Source of the DNA: Paraburkholderia sp. Ac-20340
Lineage (GTDB): Bacteria > Pseudomonadota > Gammaproteobacteria > Burkholderiales > Burkholderiaceae
Length of the DNA stretch: 46,321 bases
Assembly: GCF_017104965.1 (NCBI RefSeq)
Contig: NZ_JAAGPR010000049.1
Coordinates: 1-46,321, forward strand
Direction: 5' to 3'
Shown: one piece after another, positions 18,099 through 25,405 of the stretch
Position numbering within the stretch: the stretch's first letter is position 1
Layout: the number at the start of each line of letters is the position of its first letter
Program-made: the position numbers and the translations under genes
Notes under the pieces: model-generated
Seen by the model: only the letters and a program-made list of their open reading frames with translations
What the model was told of the DNA's origin: nothing
The model's database searches: none

Positions 18099-19256
18099 TC
18101 AATGCGCGCCCACCAGCCGCACGCGCGTGATTTCCGATGGCGCGCCAAGGCGCTTCGGCGGTCCCCAATAGCCCGTGCCACGACTCGTATAGACCCACAG
18201 GCTGCCCAGCTTTTCCAGGCCCGCCGTGAACGGCTGTTGCAGCCGCACCATGAAATTCCACGGGAAAATCTGGCCGCCGTGCGTGTGGCCGGAGAGTTGC
18301 AGCGTGTAACCCGCATCGACGGCAGCGTGCGCGGTGCGCGGCTGATGCGCGAGCAGCACGCGCGTATTCACATCGTCGGGTGCGCCGCGCAACGCGCCTT
18401 GCGGATCGCTGCGGTGCGAAGAATCGAAATGACCGGCGGTGTAATCGGTCACGCCCGCAAGCACGAGTCGCGCGCCGTCATGCTCGATCACCACATGCTG
18501 ATTCATCAGAACCGTCAGGCCGATGCGGCGGAATTCGGCCACCCAGGCATCGGCGCCCGAATAATATTCGTGATTGCCGGTGACGAGAAAGACGCCATGC
18601 TGCGCGGCCAGTTGCCCGAGCGGCGCGGTGTGATTCGACAGATGCTGCACGCTGCCGTCGACCACATCGCCGGTAATGGCGACGACATCGGCATCGAGCT
18701 GGTTCACCGCGCGCACGATCGCCTCGACGTAATCGTGCTTGATCGTCGGTCCCACGTGAATGTCGCTGAGCTGCACGATCGTGAAGCCGTCGAGCGCGGC
18801 GGGCAGATTGCGGATCGGCACTTCGACGTTGCGCACCGGAGCGCGCCGCCGCGCATTGAAAAAGCCGATACCGCTCGAACAGAATGCGAGCGCAACGACC
18901 GTCGCGGCGCTGGCGATGCGCCAGTGCGCGAGACTCACGATGCCAGGCCAGATCGACTCGACCGTCATCAGCGAGGCCAGTATCAGATCGCGCACGATGG
19001 TGAGCATCAGCAGCGACGAAAAAAAGCCCATCGCCAGCATGCCGATCCATGCGAGCCGGTCGCCCAGCGGTTGACGCTCGAAGCGGCGTGCAAGCAGTCC
19101 CGGCGGAATCACCAGCACCGAGAGCACGAGCCAGAGCGCCGCGAGCCATTTGCCGGCGGCGGGCACGGGCAGATCGGGAATCAGCCGGAAACCGACATAG
19201 ACATGCAGCAGCACGCCGATGGAAACAAAGCGGACCAGAAACGAAAGTCGGGGCAT
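18099..19256 (-). CDS. Membrane-anchored metallophosphoesterase
   Basis: A 385-residue protein with four or so N-terminal membrane segments (about residues 5-150) followed by a calcineurin-like phosphoesterase domain. All metal-binding motifs are present in order: SDIHVG (D-x-H), TGDVVDG, TGNHEYY, and GHTHGGQ, the last near residue 310. This resembles the YaeI/YkuE-like phosphodiesterases, some of which act on lipid-linked substrates; the substrate here is unknown. The ATG at 19256 starts MPRLSFLVRF, directly before the first membrane segment. An upstream start would add 38 unlikely residues. It appears to be a single gene, with 118 bases to the AI-2E-type gene downstream. Confidence 0.87.
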   Translation of the reverse strand: MPRLSFLVRFVSIGVLLHVYVGFRLIPDLPVPAAGKWLAALWLVLSVLVIPPGLLARRFERQPLGDRLAWIGMLAMGFFSSLLMLTIVRDLILASLMTVESIWPGIVSLAHWRIASAATVVALAFCSSGIGFFNARRRAPVRNVEVPIRNLPAALDGFTIVQLSDIHVGPTIKHDYVEAIVRAVNQLDADVVAITGDVVDGSVQHLSNHTAPLGQLAAQHGVFLVTGNHEYYSGADAWVAEFRRIGLTVLMNQHVVIEHDGARLVLAGVTDYTAGHFDSSHRSDPQGALRGAPDDVNTRVLLAHQPRTAHAAVDAGYTLQLSGHTHGGQIFPWNFMVRLQQPFTAGLEKLGSLWVYTSRGTGYWGPPKRLGAPSEITRVRLVGAH

Positions 19257-19642
19257 GGCGGGCGCGAAGGCAGTGGAGGGCGCGACGTGCGCGGCGTCGC
19301 CGGGCGGCGGGCACGCACGAATCACGATGCATTCTAGCCAGAGAGCAGACTTCGTGCCGCGTGCGGGCAAGGCGGGGCAACGCAGTCAGACGAGGTAGCG
19401 CTTTGCGCAGCGCGCAATCGATCGTCGATAAAGCTTGCTGCGGCCTTGCTCGCAGCTTGCTGCGCGCTATACAGCCGGTCTGTGGCACTGCGGCATAACC
19501 CTGGATTGCCAAAATATGGGACGCGCCGCATGATTTTCTCGTGGGCATGAGCGCTATTAAACGTTTATTGAACCCGCGCAATCTGTGAACTATGCTCGAA
19601 TCGAGGCCCGTGCGGTTTCGGGCGCTCTGGGGGAGACGGGTC
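19257..19642. other. 386-bp divergent non-coding region
   Basis: This region separates the divergent phosphoesterase and small membrane protein genes. It holds a good promoter for the plus-strand gene at 19567-19595. Its left half is GC-rich and has several CTTGCTGCG-like short repeats (about 19430-19465) with no obvious role. No gene was recognised in it. Confidence 0.5.
19567..19595 (+). promoter_or_regulatory. Sigma70-type promoter of the small membrane protein gene
   Basis: TTGAAC (19567-19572), a 17-base spacer and TATGCT (19590-19595) match the sigma70 consensus at 5 and 4 of 6 positions. Transcription would start near 19602, leaving a leader of about 40 bases with GGGGGAGA before the ATG at 19643. 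Confidence 0.6.
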
Positions 19643-19966
19643 ATGAAAATTACCAAGCCGGTCGTGCAAGGGCATCATGGTCGTCACGTTGGGCACGAGG
19701 GTAGCCACGTCATGCTGCCGCTTGTCGTGCTCTCGATCATGGCCATCGTGCTGTACTACGCGGTCAGGCAGTTCGATATTCTCGAAATCGGCCGTAGCGC
19801 GCTATTCGATGTCGTGATGGTGTTCGTCGCGCTCGGTATCGCGGGGATGTTCGGCGTGGCGGGCGGCTGGCTGCGCTCACGCACCACCGACGACGCGCCC
19901 GAAGGTTTTTGCTTTATCGGCGCGCTGATTGGTGCGGTGGTGTTCTACATCGCACTGTTGAGCTGA
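19643..19966 (+). CDS. Small membrane protein of unknown function (107 aa)
   Basis: The ATG at 19643 follows GGGGGAGA by 6-13 bases. The N-terminal 20 residues are hydrophilic and His-rich (VQGHHGRHVGHEGSHVM). Three hydrophobic segments follow, at about 24-42, 52-75 and 88-106. The middle one is AALGIAGMFGVAGGW-like and glycine-rich; the last ends the protein (GAVVFYIALLS). The length, good ribosome-binding site and promoter support a real gene. I do not recognise the family. The histidines at the N-terminus could bind a metal, but that is speculation. It lies 106 bases before the AlkB-like gene in the same direction. Confidence 0.65.
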   Translation: MKITKPVVQGHHGRHVGHEGSHVMLPLVVLSIMAIVLYYAVRQFDILEIGRSALFDVVMVFVALGIAGMFGVAGGWLRSRTTDDAPEGFCFIGALIGAVVFYIALLS

Positions 19967-20000
19967 AGCACGACCCAACGCGGCATTCGAGCGAATCCAT

Positions 20001-20029
20001 CACGACGCCGGCACGCGTGCCGCGTCGTG
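20001..20029 (+). repeat. Near-perfect palindrome before the AlkB-like gene
   Basis: CACGACGC (20001-20008) pairs with GCGTCGTG (20022-20029), and GGCACG (20010-20015) with CGTGCC (20016-20021). Only C20009 is unpaired, giving 14 paired bases on each side. It could be a terminator stem for the small membrane protein gene, although no T-run follows, or a structured leader for the next gene, whose start is 43 bases away. Confidence 0.5.
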
Positions 20030-20072
20030 CGACACTGCGCATTTCGCTTCAGCTTTCACGCACGCGTTTCCG

Positions 20073-20672
20073 ATGTTCGATCTTTTCGACGATACCCCGC
20101 AACCCGATGTCGACTGGCATCCGTCGTGGCTCAAGCCCGCCGACGCGGCCGGCTACCTCGCGCGCATCGTCGCCGAAACCGACTGGCGCCAGGAGCGCAT
20201 CCGCACGCCGGGCGGCTGGGTGGACCAGCCGCGGCTGACAGCGTGGCAGGGCGATCCCGGCGCGATTTACATCTATTCCGGCATCCGCAACGAGCCGCAG
20301 CCGTGGACGCCCGCAGTGGCGGAGCTGCGCGACGCCATCGCCGCGCTCTGCAAGGTGCGCTTCAACAGCGTGCTGCTCAACCGTTACCGTGGCGGCACCG
20401 ACAGCATGGGCTGGCATGCCGATCACGAACCCGAACTCGGGCCGGAACCGGTCATCGCTTCGCTGAGTCTGGGCGCGACGCGGCGCTTCGATCTTCGTCA
20501 CACCGCCAGCGGCGTAACGCGTTCGTTCGCGCTTGCGGGCGGCAGCCTGCTGGTCATGCGCGGACAGACGCAGGCGCAGTGGCGGCATCGGGTGCCCAAG
20601 GAGCCTTCGGTGAGCAGCGAGCGCCTGAATCTCACATTCCGCGTGGTGATGCCGGAATTGCGCAAGAAGTAA
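20073..20672 (+). CDS. AlkB-like 2-oxoglutarate/Fe(II) dioxygenase
   Basis: A 199-residue enzyme of the AlkB family, oxidative demethylases that repair alkylated bases in DNA or RNA. The iron-binding triad is complete: His115 and Asp117 in WHADHE and His172 in QWRHRVPK. The 2-oxoglutarate-binding RxNxTFR is at 184-190. RYRGGTDSMGWHAD and PVIASLSLGATRRF are hallmarks of the ALKBH2/3-like bacterial group rather than of E. coli AlkB itself. Length is normal for that group. No LexA or Ada-type operator was seen. Its stop converges on mdcH with about 130 bases between, in which I see no clear terminator. Confidence 0.92.
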   Translation: MFDLFDDTPQPDVDWHPSWLKPADAAGYLARIVAETDWRQERIRTPGGWVDQPRLTAWQGDPGAIYIYSGIRNEPQPWTPAVAELRDAIAALCKVRFNSVLLNRYRGGTDSMGWHADHEPELGPEPVIASLSLGATRRFDLRHTASGVTRSFALAGGSLLVMRGQTQAQWRHRVPKEPSVSSERLNLTFRVVMPELRKK

Positions 20673-20800
20673 GTAAATAGCGTATTTTTGGCCGTGGATG
20701 AGCGAATTTTGAATGTTTCGCCGTTTGCTGACACGCCAGAAATCCAATGCGACTTTATGCGCATAAAATTCTTATTCGAAATTTAGCGCGAAAGATCGAG

Positions 20801-21727
20801 TCAATCTTCGCCGAGCCGACGTCGCACCGTCGCAACGAGCCGGTCGAGCGGCAACGTGGAAGCGCTCAGCGCCGCGATATCCGGGCAGTGCTCGCGGGCG
20901 ATGTCGGTGAGCACCTGGCCCGGTGGCGCTTCCACCATCACAGTCGTGCCGGATTCCACCATGACCGTGAGCGCGTCGAACCAGCGTACCGTGTGGCGCA
21001 TATTGGTGGCGAGATCGGCGCGAATGGCATCGCCGCGATAGAGCGGCCGGCCGCCGCGATTGTCGATATACGCACCCATGGGCGTGCGAAAGGGAATGTC
21101 GCGCGACCAGGCAACCAGCTGATCGGCGGCATCGGCCAATAGTTCGCAATGCGAAGGAACGGAAACCGCCAGACGCTGTGCCTTGCGCGCGCCTGCGGCG
21201 AGGGCGCGTTCCGCGAACGCATCGAGCGCTTTATCGGCGCCTGCCACGACGATCTGGCGCGGCGCATTAACGTTAGCCACGTAGACGCGTTCGCTCTGCG
21301 TATCGGCGGCCAGCGTTTCGACCTGCGTTTCGCTCATGCCGGAGACCGCGGTGAGCCCATACCCCGAAGGCCACGCGGATTCCATCAATTCGGCCCGTTT
21401 GCGCACCATGCGCAGCGCGTCGCCGAAAGCGAGCGCGCCGCAACACACCGCAGCAGGATACGCGCCGACCGACAGCCCCGCGCTGAATTGCGGCGTCAAG
21501 CCTTCATGCGCCAGTGCGCGCGCATGCGCAACGCCCGCCACCACGAGGCTGATCTGCACGGCAACGGTCGATTGCAAGGCATCGGCGCTATCGAGTGAGA
21601 GCACGTCGATGTCGAGCACCATCGATGCTTCGTCGAGCGCCGCGCGCACGACTTCATGCTCGGGCAGCCGATGCAGAAAGCCGGGGCTTTGCGCGCCCTG
21701 ACCGGGAAAAATGCAGGCGAGTGTCAT
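20801..21727 (-). CDS. mdcH: Malonate decarboxylase, epsilon subunit (malonyl-CoA:ACP transacylase)
   Basis: A 308-residue acyltransferase of the FabD fold. It has the N-terminal FPGQGAQSPG and the nucleophile motif GLSVGAYPAA, the Ser lying near residue 90. In the mdc system this subunit loads the ACP with malonyl from malonyl-CoA during activation of the enzyme. The histidine in VPSHCELLADAA, near residue 197, is the probable catalytic partner. The start overlaps the stop of mdcG by four bases (ATGA). It is the last gene of the mdc operon, as in several other species. Confidence 0.93.
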   Translation of the reverse strand: MTLACIFPGQGAQSPGFLHRLPEHEVVRAALDEASMVLDIDVLSLDSADALQSTVAVQISLVVAGVAHARALAHEGLTPQFSAGLSVGAYPAAVCCGALAFGDALRMVRKRAELMESAWPSGYGLTAVSGMSETQVETLAADTQSERVYVANVNAPRQIVVAGADKALDAFAERALAAGARKAQRLAVSVPSHCELLADAADQLVAWSRDIPFRTPMGAYIDNRGGRPLYRGDAIRADLATNMRHTVRWFDALTVMVESGTTVMVEAPPGQVLTDIAREHCPDIAALSASTLPLDRLVATVRRRLGED

Positions 21728-22407
21728 GATGGTTGCCAGGGATCGGCGACAAGGCGCGCGCCGTCGTTTGCGCGTGCCAGCACGCGCGATTTGCCGGCTG
21801 CGAGTTCGGCGAGCGCGACGCCGCCAGAAGGCGTTTCAAGCTGCGCATCGATGCGCGTGCCAGCCCGCTGAGCGACTTGCGCAAGCAGATCGGACAATGC
21901 CGCGACGGTTGCCCATTCGCAGCGATCCGGCATGCGGATCAGGATATCCAGATCGCTGCTCGCGCTGATGGTGGGAACCCGCGTGGCGAGTTCGAAGCCT
22001 GCGCTGCCCGTCGGTCCCCAGACGAATGTGTTCAGGCCGCTGCCAGCGAAAGCGCGCTGTAACGCCGCAAGCGCGACGAACGCTGGCCACGCCGCGCGTT
22101 CCGCCAAAGGTTCGACATCAGACAATGATTCGGGCGAAACACATGATTCGATATCCTGATCATTGATCCACGTCCCGAAGCGCTGCGAACGCGTTGCACC
22201 GCGCACGCCTGCCGCCACGAATCCTGCTGCCGCTTCGGCGCGCCGCACGACGGCGAAAGGCGCGCGCGCAAACGCCTCGCGCACCCAGCACGGCTCGTCC
22301 TCCGCTATTGCAAGGCGCTCGAGCCGCAGCAGATCGTGCGCGCGCCAGCGCGTTTGCTTCACGCGTGGCGCGTCAACGGCAAACGGCGGGGCGGCGCACA
22401 CGCGCAT
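21724..22407 (-). CDS. mdcG: Phosphoribosyl-dephospho-CoA transferase (holo-ACP synthase) MdcG
   Basis: A 227-residue protein that attaches the 2'-(5''-triphosphoribosyl)-3'-dephospho-CoA group made by MdcB to the serine of the MdcC carrier. It has the nucleotidyltransferase-like acidic motif SSDLDILIRMP (near residue 140), preceded by VWGPTGSAGFELAT, as in MdcG proteins. The ATG at 22407 shares a base with the mdcE stop (TGATG); an in-frame start 15 bases further upstream is possible. It overlaps mdcH by four bases. Confidence 0.9.
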   Translation of the reverse strand: MRVCAAPPFAVDAPRVKQTRWRAHDLLRLERLAIAEDEPCWVREAFARAPFAVVRRAEAAAGFVAAGVRGATRSQRFGTWINDQDIESCVSPESLSDVEPLAERAAWPAFVALAALQRAFAGSGLNTFVWGPTGSAGFELATRVPTISASSDLDILIRMPDRCEWATVAALSDLLAQVAQRAGTRIDAQLETPSGGVALAELAAGKSRVLARANDGARLVADPWQPS

Positions 22408-23231
22408 CAGGCAGCGTCCCACTGTTGCGCAAGGCGCTTGCGTACCTCGATCGAAGCCGCGCGCGTGCGTTGCGCCGCTTCACCTTGCAGACGATGCGCG
22501 AGACCGCTTGTATCGTCGCGTGCCTCGCGCACTTTCTGCGCGAGCACATCACGGACTTTGACGATCTGCGCATCGGTGGGCGCATCGGCGTCAATATCGT
22601 GGATCAGTTCGTCGAGCAAGCCGAGCTTCGCGAACGAAGCCATCGTGTACGACATCGGCACGATCTTTTCGCCGAGCGCATCGAGATCCTCGACGCTGCG
22701 CCGCGTCACGCGCGCCGCTGCTTCCTTGCCCATCGCGTGCACCATCGTGCCCGGCGCGTCGATCGCGACGATGCGGTTGGCCTGATAACCATGCGCGAGA
22801 AACGCACCCGACATCGCAGGCCCAACGATTAGCGCAATCACCGGATGCCCGGCAAGACGCGCGCTCGCATACGCATCGACGCCCGCTGCGCAGGCCAGAT
22901 GAATGCCCAGCATTTCCTCGCGAAAGCCATATGCCTGGCTCTTCACATCGACCACGGCGACGATCGGGCGGCGCGTGCCGCTGGCGGCATCGTCGGCAAT
23001 CGCGGCACGCACGGCTTCGGCCAGACGCCAGCCTTGTTCCAGACCGACCACGTTGTCGCGCGCACGCGGAAAGCGGTTGTCAGCGTCGGGCACGACCGCG
23101 ATAAAGCGCGCCGTTTCGCCATCGCTACCATCGAGCGGCGCATCCGCATATTGCACACACGCGCCTTGCACCTTGTCGCCCGCAAGCGCGCGCAGCCAGC
23201 GCGCGCCCCGGCTCATCGTCGTTTCGTTCAT
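22407..23231 (-). CDS. mdcE: Malonate decarboxylase, gamma subunit
   Basis: A 274-residue subunit that, with MdcD, forms the carboxy-lyase which decarboxylates malonyl-ACP to acetyl-ACP. The crotonase/carboxyltransferase-like fold is visible in VDVKSQAYGFREEMLGIH, VGPAMSGAFLAHGYQANRI and MVHAMGKEAAARVTRRS, all typical of MdcE. The ATG at 23231 overlaps the mdcD stop by four bases (ATGA), so the two subunits are translated together, which fits equal stoichiometry. The frame is open for another 216 codons upstream but there it merely shadows mdcD. Confidence 0.93.
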   Translation of the reverse strand: MNETTMSRGARWLRALAGDKVQGACVQYADAPLDGSDGETARFIAVVPDADNRFPRARDNVVGLEQGWRLAEAVRAAIADDAASGTRRPIVAVVDVKSQAYGFREEMLGIHLACAAGVDAYASARLAGHPVIALIVGPAMSGAFLAHGYQANRIVAIDAPGTMVHAMGKEAAARVTRRSVEDLDALGEKIVPMSYTMASFAKLGLLDELIHDIDADAPTDAQIVKVRDVLAQKVREARDDTSGLAHRLQGEAAQRTRAASIEVRKRLAQQWDAA

Positions 23232-24106
23232 GCCTGTTCTCCGGGGACGGTCAGCGGCGATGCAGCGAACACCGCGCGCATCGTTTCGGGCGAAATGCTC
23301 GCGGGGTCGATCTGCGCGAGCTTCGCGAGCGTGGCGTCGACGCGTTCCGTGCGATGCGCAGCGGGCACGCCTTGCGCGAACGCGGCCTGCACGGCGGCGC
23401 GCACATCGTCGACGGCGTCTTCCACCAGCGCATCGGCAAAACCGGTGCTGGCGCGCTGCTCGCCGCCAATCAGTTGCCACACGCGGCGGCGATCGCTTGC
23501 ATCGAGTTCCTCGATGCCCGCTTCCTGTTCGATCACTTCGGGGCCGTTCATGCCCAGGCGACCTTGTTTGGTCATCACCAGATACGAGCACAGCGCCGCG
23601 GCCAGCGACATGCCGCCGAAGCAGCCCACCATGCCCGCCACCACGCCGACCACCGGCACATGACGGCGCAAGGCGACGATGGCCGACTGGATCTCCGAGA
23701 TCACCGCAAGGCCCAGATTCGCTTCCTGCAGGCGCACGCCGCCGGTTTCGAACAGCACGACAGGGCGCACGATCTTGCCGCGCTCGCAGTCGGCCAGCGC
23801 GAGTTCGAGCGCCGCGGCAATCTTGCTGCCCGACACTTCGCCAATACTGCCGCCCTGAAATGCCGATTCGATTGCGCACACAACGGCCGGTTCGCCGTCG
23901 ATGGTGCCGCGCGCGATCACGGCGCCGTCATCGGCCTGGCAAACGATGCCTTGCAGCGGCAGCCACGGCGATTCGATGCGATCGAACGGCCCGAGCAATT
24001 CGCGGAAGCTGCCTTTATCGAGCAGCGCGGCCGCGCGCTCGCGTGCGCTCAATTCGATAAAACTCTCGCGCAGCAAGGTGGAAGGGGAGTTCGGCAAGGC
24101 GCTCAT
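23228..24106 (-). CDS. mdcD: Malonate decarboxylase, beta subunit
   Basis: A 292-residue partner of MdcE in the biotin-independent decarboxylase. It resembles the beta subunit of acetyl-CoA carboxylase carboxyltransferase: RPVVLFETGGVRLQEANLGL, then GVVAGMVGCFGGMSLAAALCSY and RLGMNGPEVIEQEAGIEELD are strong MdcD signatures. The ATG at 24106 overlaps the stop of mdcC by four bases (ATGA); a purine-rich stretch of the carrier gene precedes it. Length matches the family. Confidence 0.94.
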   Translation of the reverse strand: MSALPNSPSTLLRESFIELSARERAAALLDKGSFRELLGPFDRIESPWLPLQGIVCQADDGAVIARGTIDGEPAVVCAIESAFQGGSIGEVSGSKIAAALELALADCERGKIVRPVVLFETGGVRLQEANLGLAVISEIQSAIVALRRHVPVVGVVAGMVGCFGGMSLAAALCSYLVMTKQGRLGMNGPEVIEQEAGIEELDASDRRRVWQLIGGEQRASTGFADALVEDAVDDVRAAVQAAFAQGVPAAHRTERVDATLAKLAQIDPASISPETMRAVFAASPLTVPGEQA

Positions 24107-24453
24107 TGCTGGCCTCCCTGCGCGCCGTTCTGTGCGCCGTTTTGCGTATCGTTCTGTGCATCGTCCTGCGTGGCTTCCACGGCTTCGGCGAGCCGCAGCG
24201 CCACCACGCCCGGCGTCGCGCCGAAGTCGTTGATCTCGATGAGCGCCGCGCCGTCGTAACGCGTGAAAAAGCGATCCAGCACGCTCTTCCAGATGTGGCT
24301 GTAGCCATCGACGCTCGTGTGCACGACCACGCGCGCCTGCATGTCGGCGGCGGGTTGCAGCAGCACTTCGAGATCGCCCGAACCCACTACGCCCACGTGG
24401 GCGCGCGTCGTCACGGCGCGCTGCGCCGGATAATCGAATGTCAGTTGTTCCAT
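24103..24453 (-). CDS. mdcC: Malonate decarboxylase acyl carrier protein (delta subunit) with repeat tail
   Basis: A 116-residue carrier that holds the acetyl or malonyl group on a covalently bound dephospho-CoA derivative. Ser25 in GVVGSGDLEVLL fits the serine that carries this group in the Klebsiella protein. VVHTSVDGYSHIWKSVLDRFF and IEINDFGATPGVVALRLAEAVE are typical of MdcC. The family usually ends about there, near 100 residues. Here a 21-residue tail rich in Gln, Asn, Asp and Gly follows, built of four-residue units (QDDA, QNDT, QNGA, QNGA). The start overlaps the end of mdcB by 13 bases. Confidence 0.93.
   Translation of the reverse strand: MEQLTFDYPAQRAVTTRAHVGVVGSGDLEVLLQPAADMQARVVVHTSVDGYSHIWKSVLDRFFTRYDGAALIEINDFGATPGVVALRLAEAVEATQDDAQNDTQNGAQNGAQGGQQ
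24106..24168 (-). repeat. 12-bp tandem repeat coding the MdcC tail
   Basis: About five imperfect copies of a 12-base unit (plus strand TGCGCGCCGTTC-like) encode the repeated Gln-Asn-Gly-Ala units at the MdcC C-terminus. Because 12 is a multiple of three, gain or loss of units keeps the frame and would only change tail length. Confidence 0.8.
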
Positions 24454-25400
24454 GAAACCGTCCTTCCGCCGATGCGGTGCTGAAGCAGTCTGTCGATGAA
24501 GAGCGTCGCGGCGAGCAGATCGGCCGCGCCACCTGGCGATGCGTTGAGGGCGAGCAGCGCGCGTTCGAGCGCGTCGAATGCCGCGCGGCCCGCGCGCGTG
24601 GCGATGCCGCCCGCGTCGCGCACGCACTGCGCGCCCGCTTGCGCCGCTTCGCGTCCCGCGAGACCCGCACGATGCAGCACGCAGGTGTCGTCGAGCGAGG
24701 CCATGATCGCGAGCAGCGCATCGACGCGCGCACTCGCTTCGTCATGACCCTGCGCGCGCGCCGCGTGCAGCGCGGGCAGGCCAGCGCGGATCACGTGCGG
24801 AAAGCCGTCCTGGGCTTCCTGCCGCGCGCCGCCGACGTTGTAGCGCTGGCGCACGCGCTCGCCGTTGCTCGGCATAACGGACAAAGAAGCGGACGACGCA
24901 ATCGGCGCGGCCAGCCGGTCGTCGAAGCGCGCGATCTGCGCAGCCGTATCGGCGATGGCATGGGCATGTGCGATTGCGCTGTCGCCCGCCGTGTGCACGA
25001 TGGTTGCGCCAGCAACTAACAGGCCAACGATCCAGATCGCGCCGCGATGCGCGTTGCTGCCGCCGGTGGCGCGCATCATCGCCGCTTCGCCCGCGCGGCC
25101 GATGCGCGCGAGATCGGTGCGCAGCACGCTGCCTGGCGTGGCGCCGCGCGACGCGCGCGCCAGCGCCTCGAATGTAGGTTCGAGCGCGTTGGCGGAGCGC
25201 AGCATCGTCGCGAGATCGAGATCGACATGCGCGCCGCTGCCGCGTGCATCCACAAGCGCGGGCTTGGGCGTGAGGCGCGCTTCTTCGATCAGCGCGTCGC
25301 GGGCGAAGCGCGCAAGCAGCGCGTCGGGACTGGGCGCGGCGGCGCGCGCGTAATGCGGCGCCGCGCTGTCCGCGAGCGTATCCAGCATGAGCGTCTGCAT
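24441..25400 (-). CDS. mdcB: Triphosphoribosyl-dephospho-CoA synthase MdcB
   Basis: A 319-residue enzyme that makes the prosthetic-group precursor from ATP and dephospho-CoA for the MdcC carrier. It has CitG/MdcB family motifs: LTPKPALVDARGSGAHVDLD near residue 45, GGSNAHRGAIWIVGLL near 115, and a C-terminal SPGGAADLLAATLFIDRL. These fit residues that bind the triphosphate in the family. It begins five bases after the mdcA stop and overlaps mdcC by 13 bases. Length is normal. Confidence 0.92.
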   Translation of the reverse strand: MQTLMLDTLADSAAPHYARAAAPSPDALLARFARDALIEEARLTPKPALVDARGSGAHVDLDLATMLRSANALEPTFEALARASRGATPGSVLRTDLARIGRAGEAAMMRATGGSNAHRGAIWIVGLLVAGATIVHTAGDSAIAHAHAIADTAAQIARFDDRLAAPIASSASLSVMPSNGERVRQRYNVGGARQEAQDGFPHVIRAGLPALHAARAQGHDEASARVDALLAIMASLDDTCVLHRAGLAGREAAQAGAQCVRDAGGIATRAGRAAFDALERALLALNASPGGAADLLAATLFIDRLLQHRIGGRTVSWNN

Positions 25401-25405
25401 CGCGC

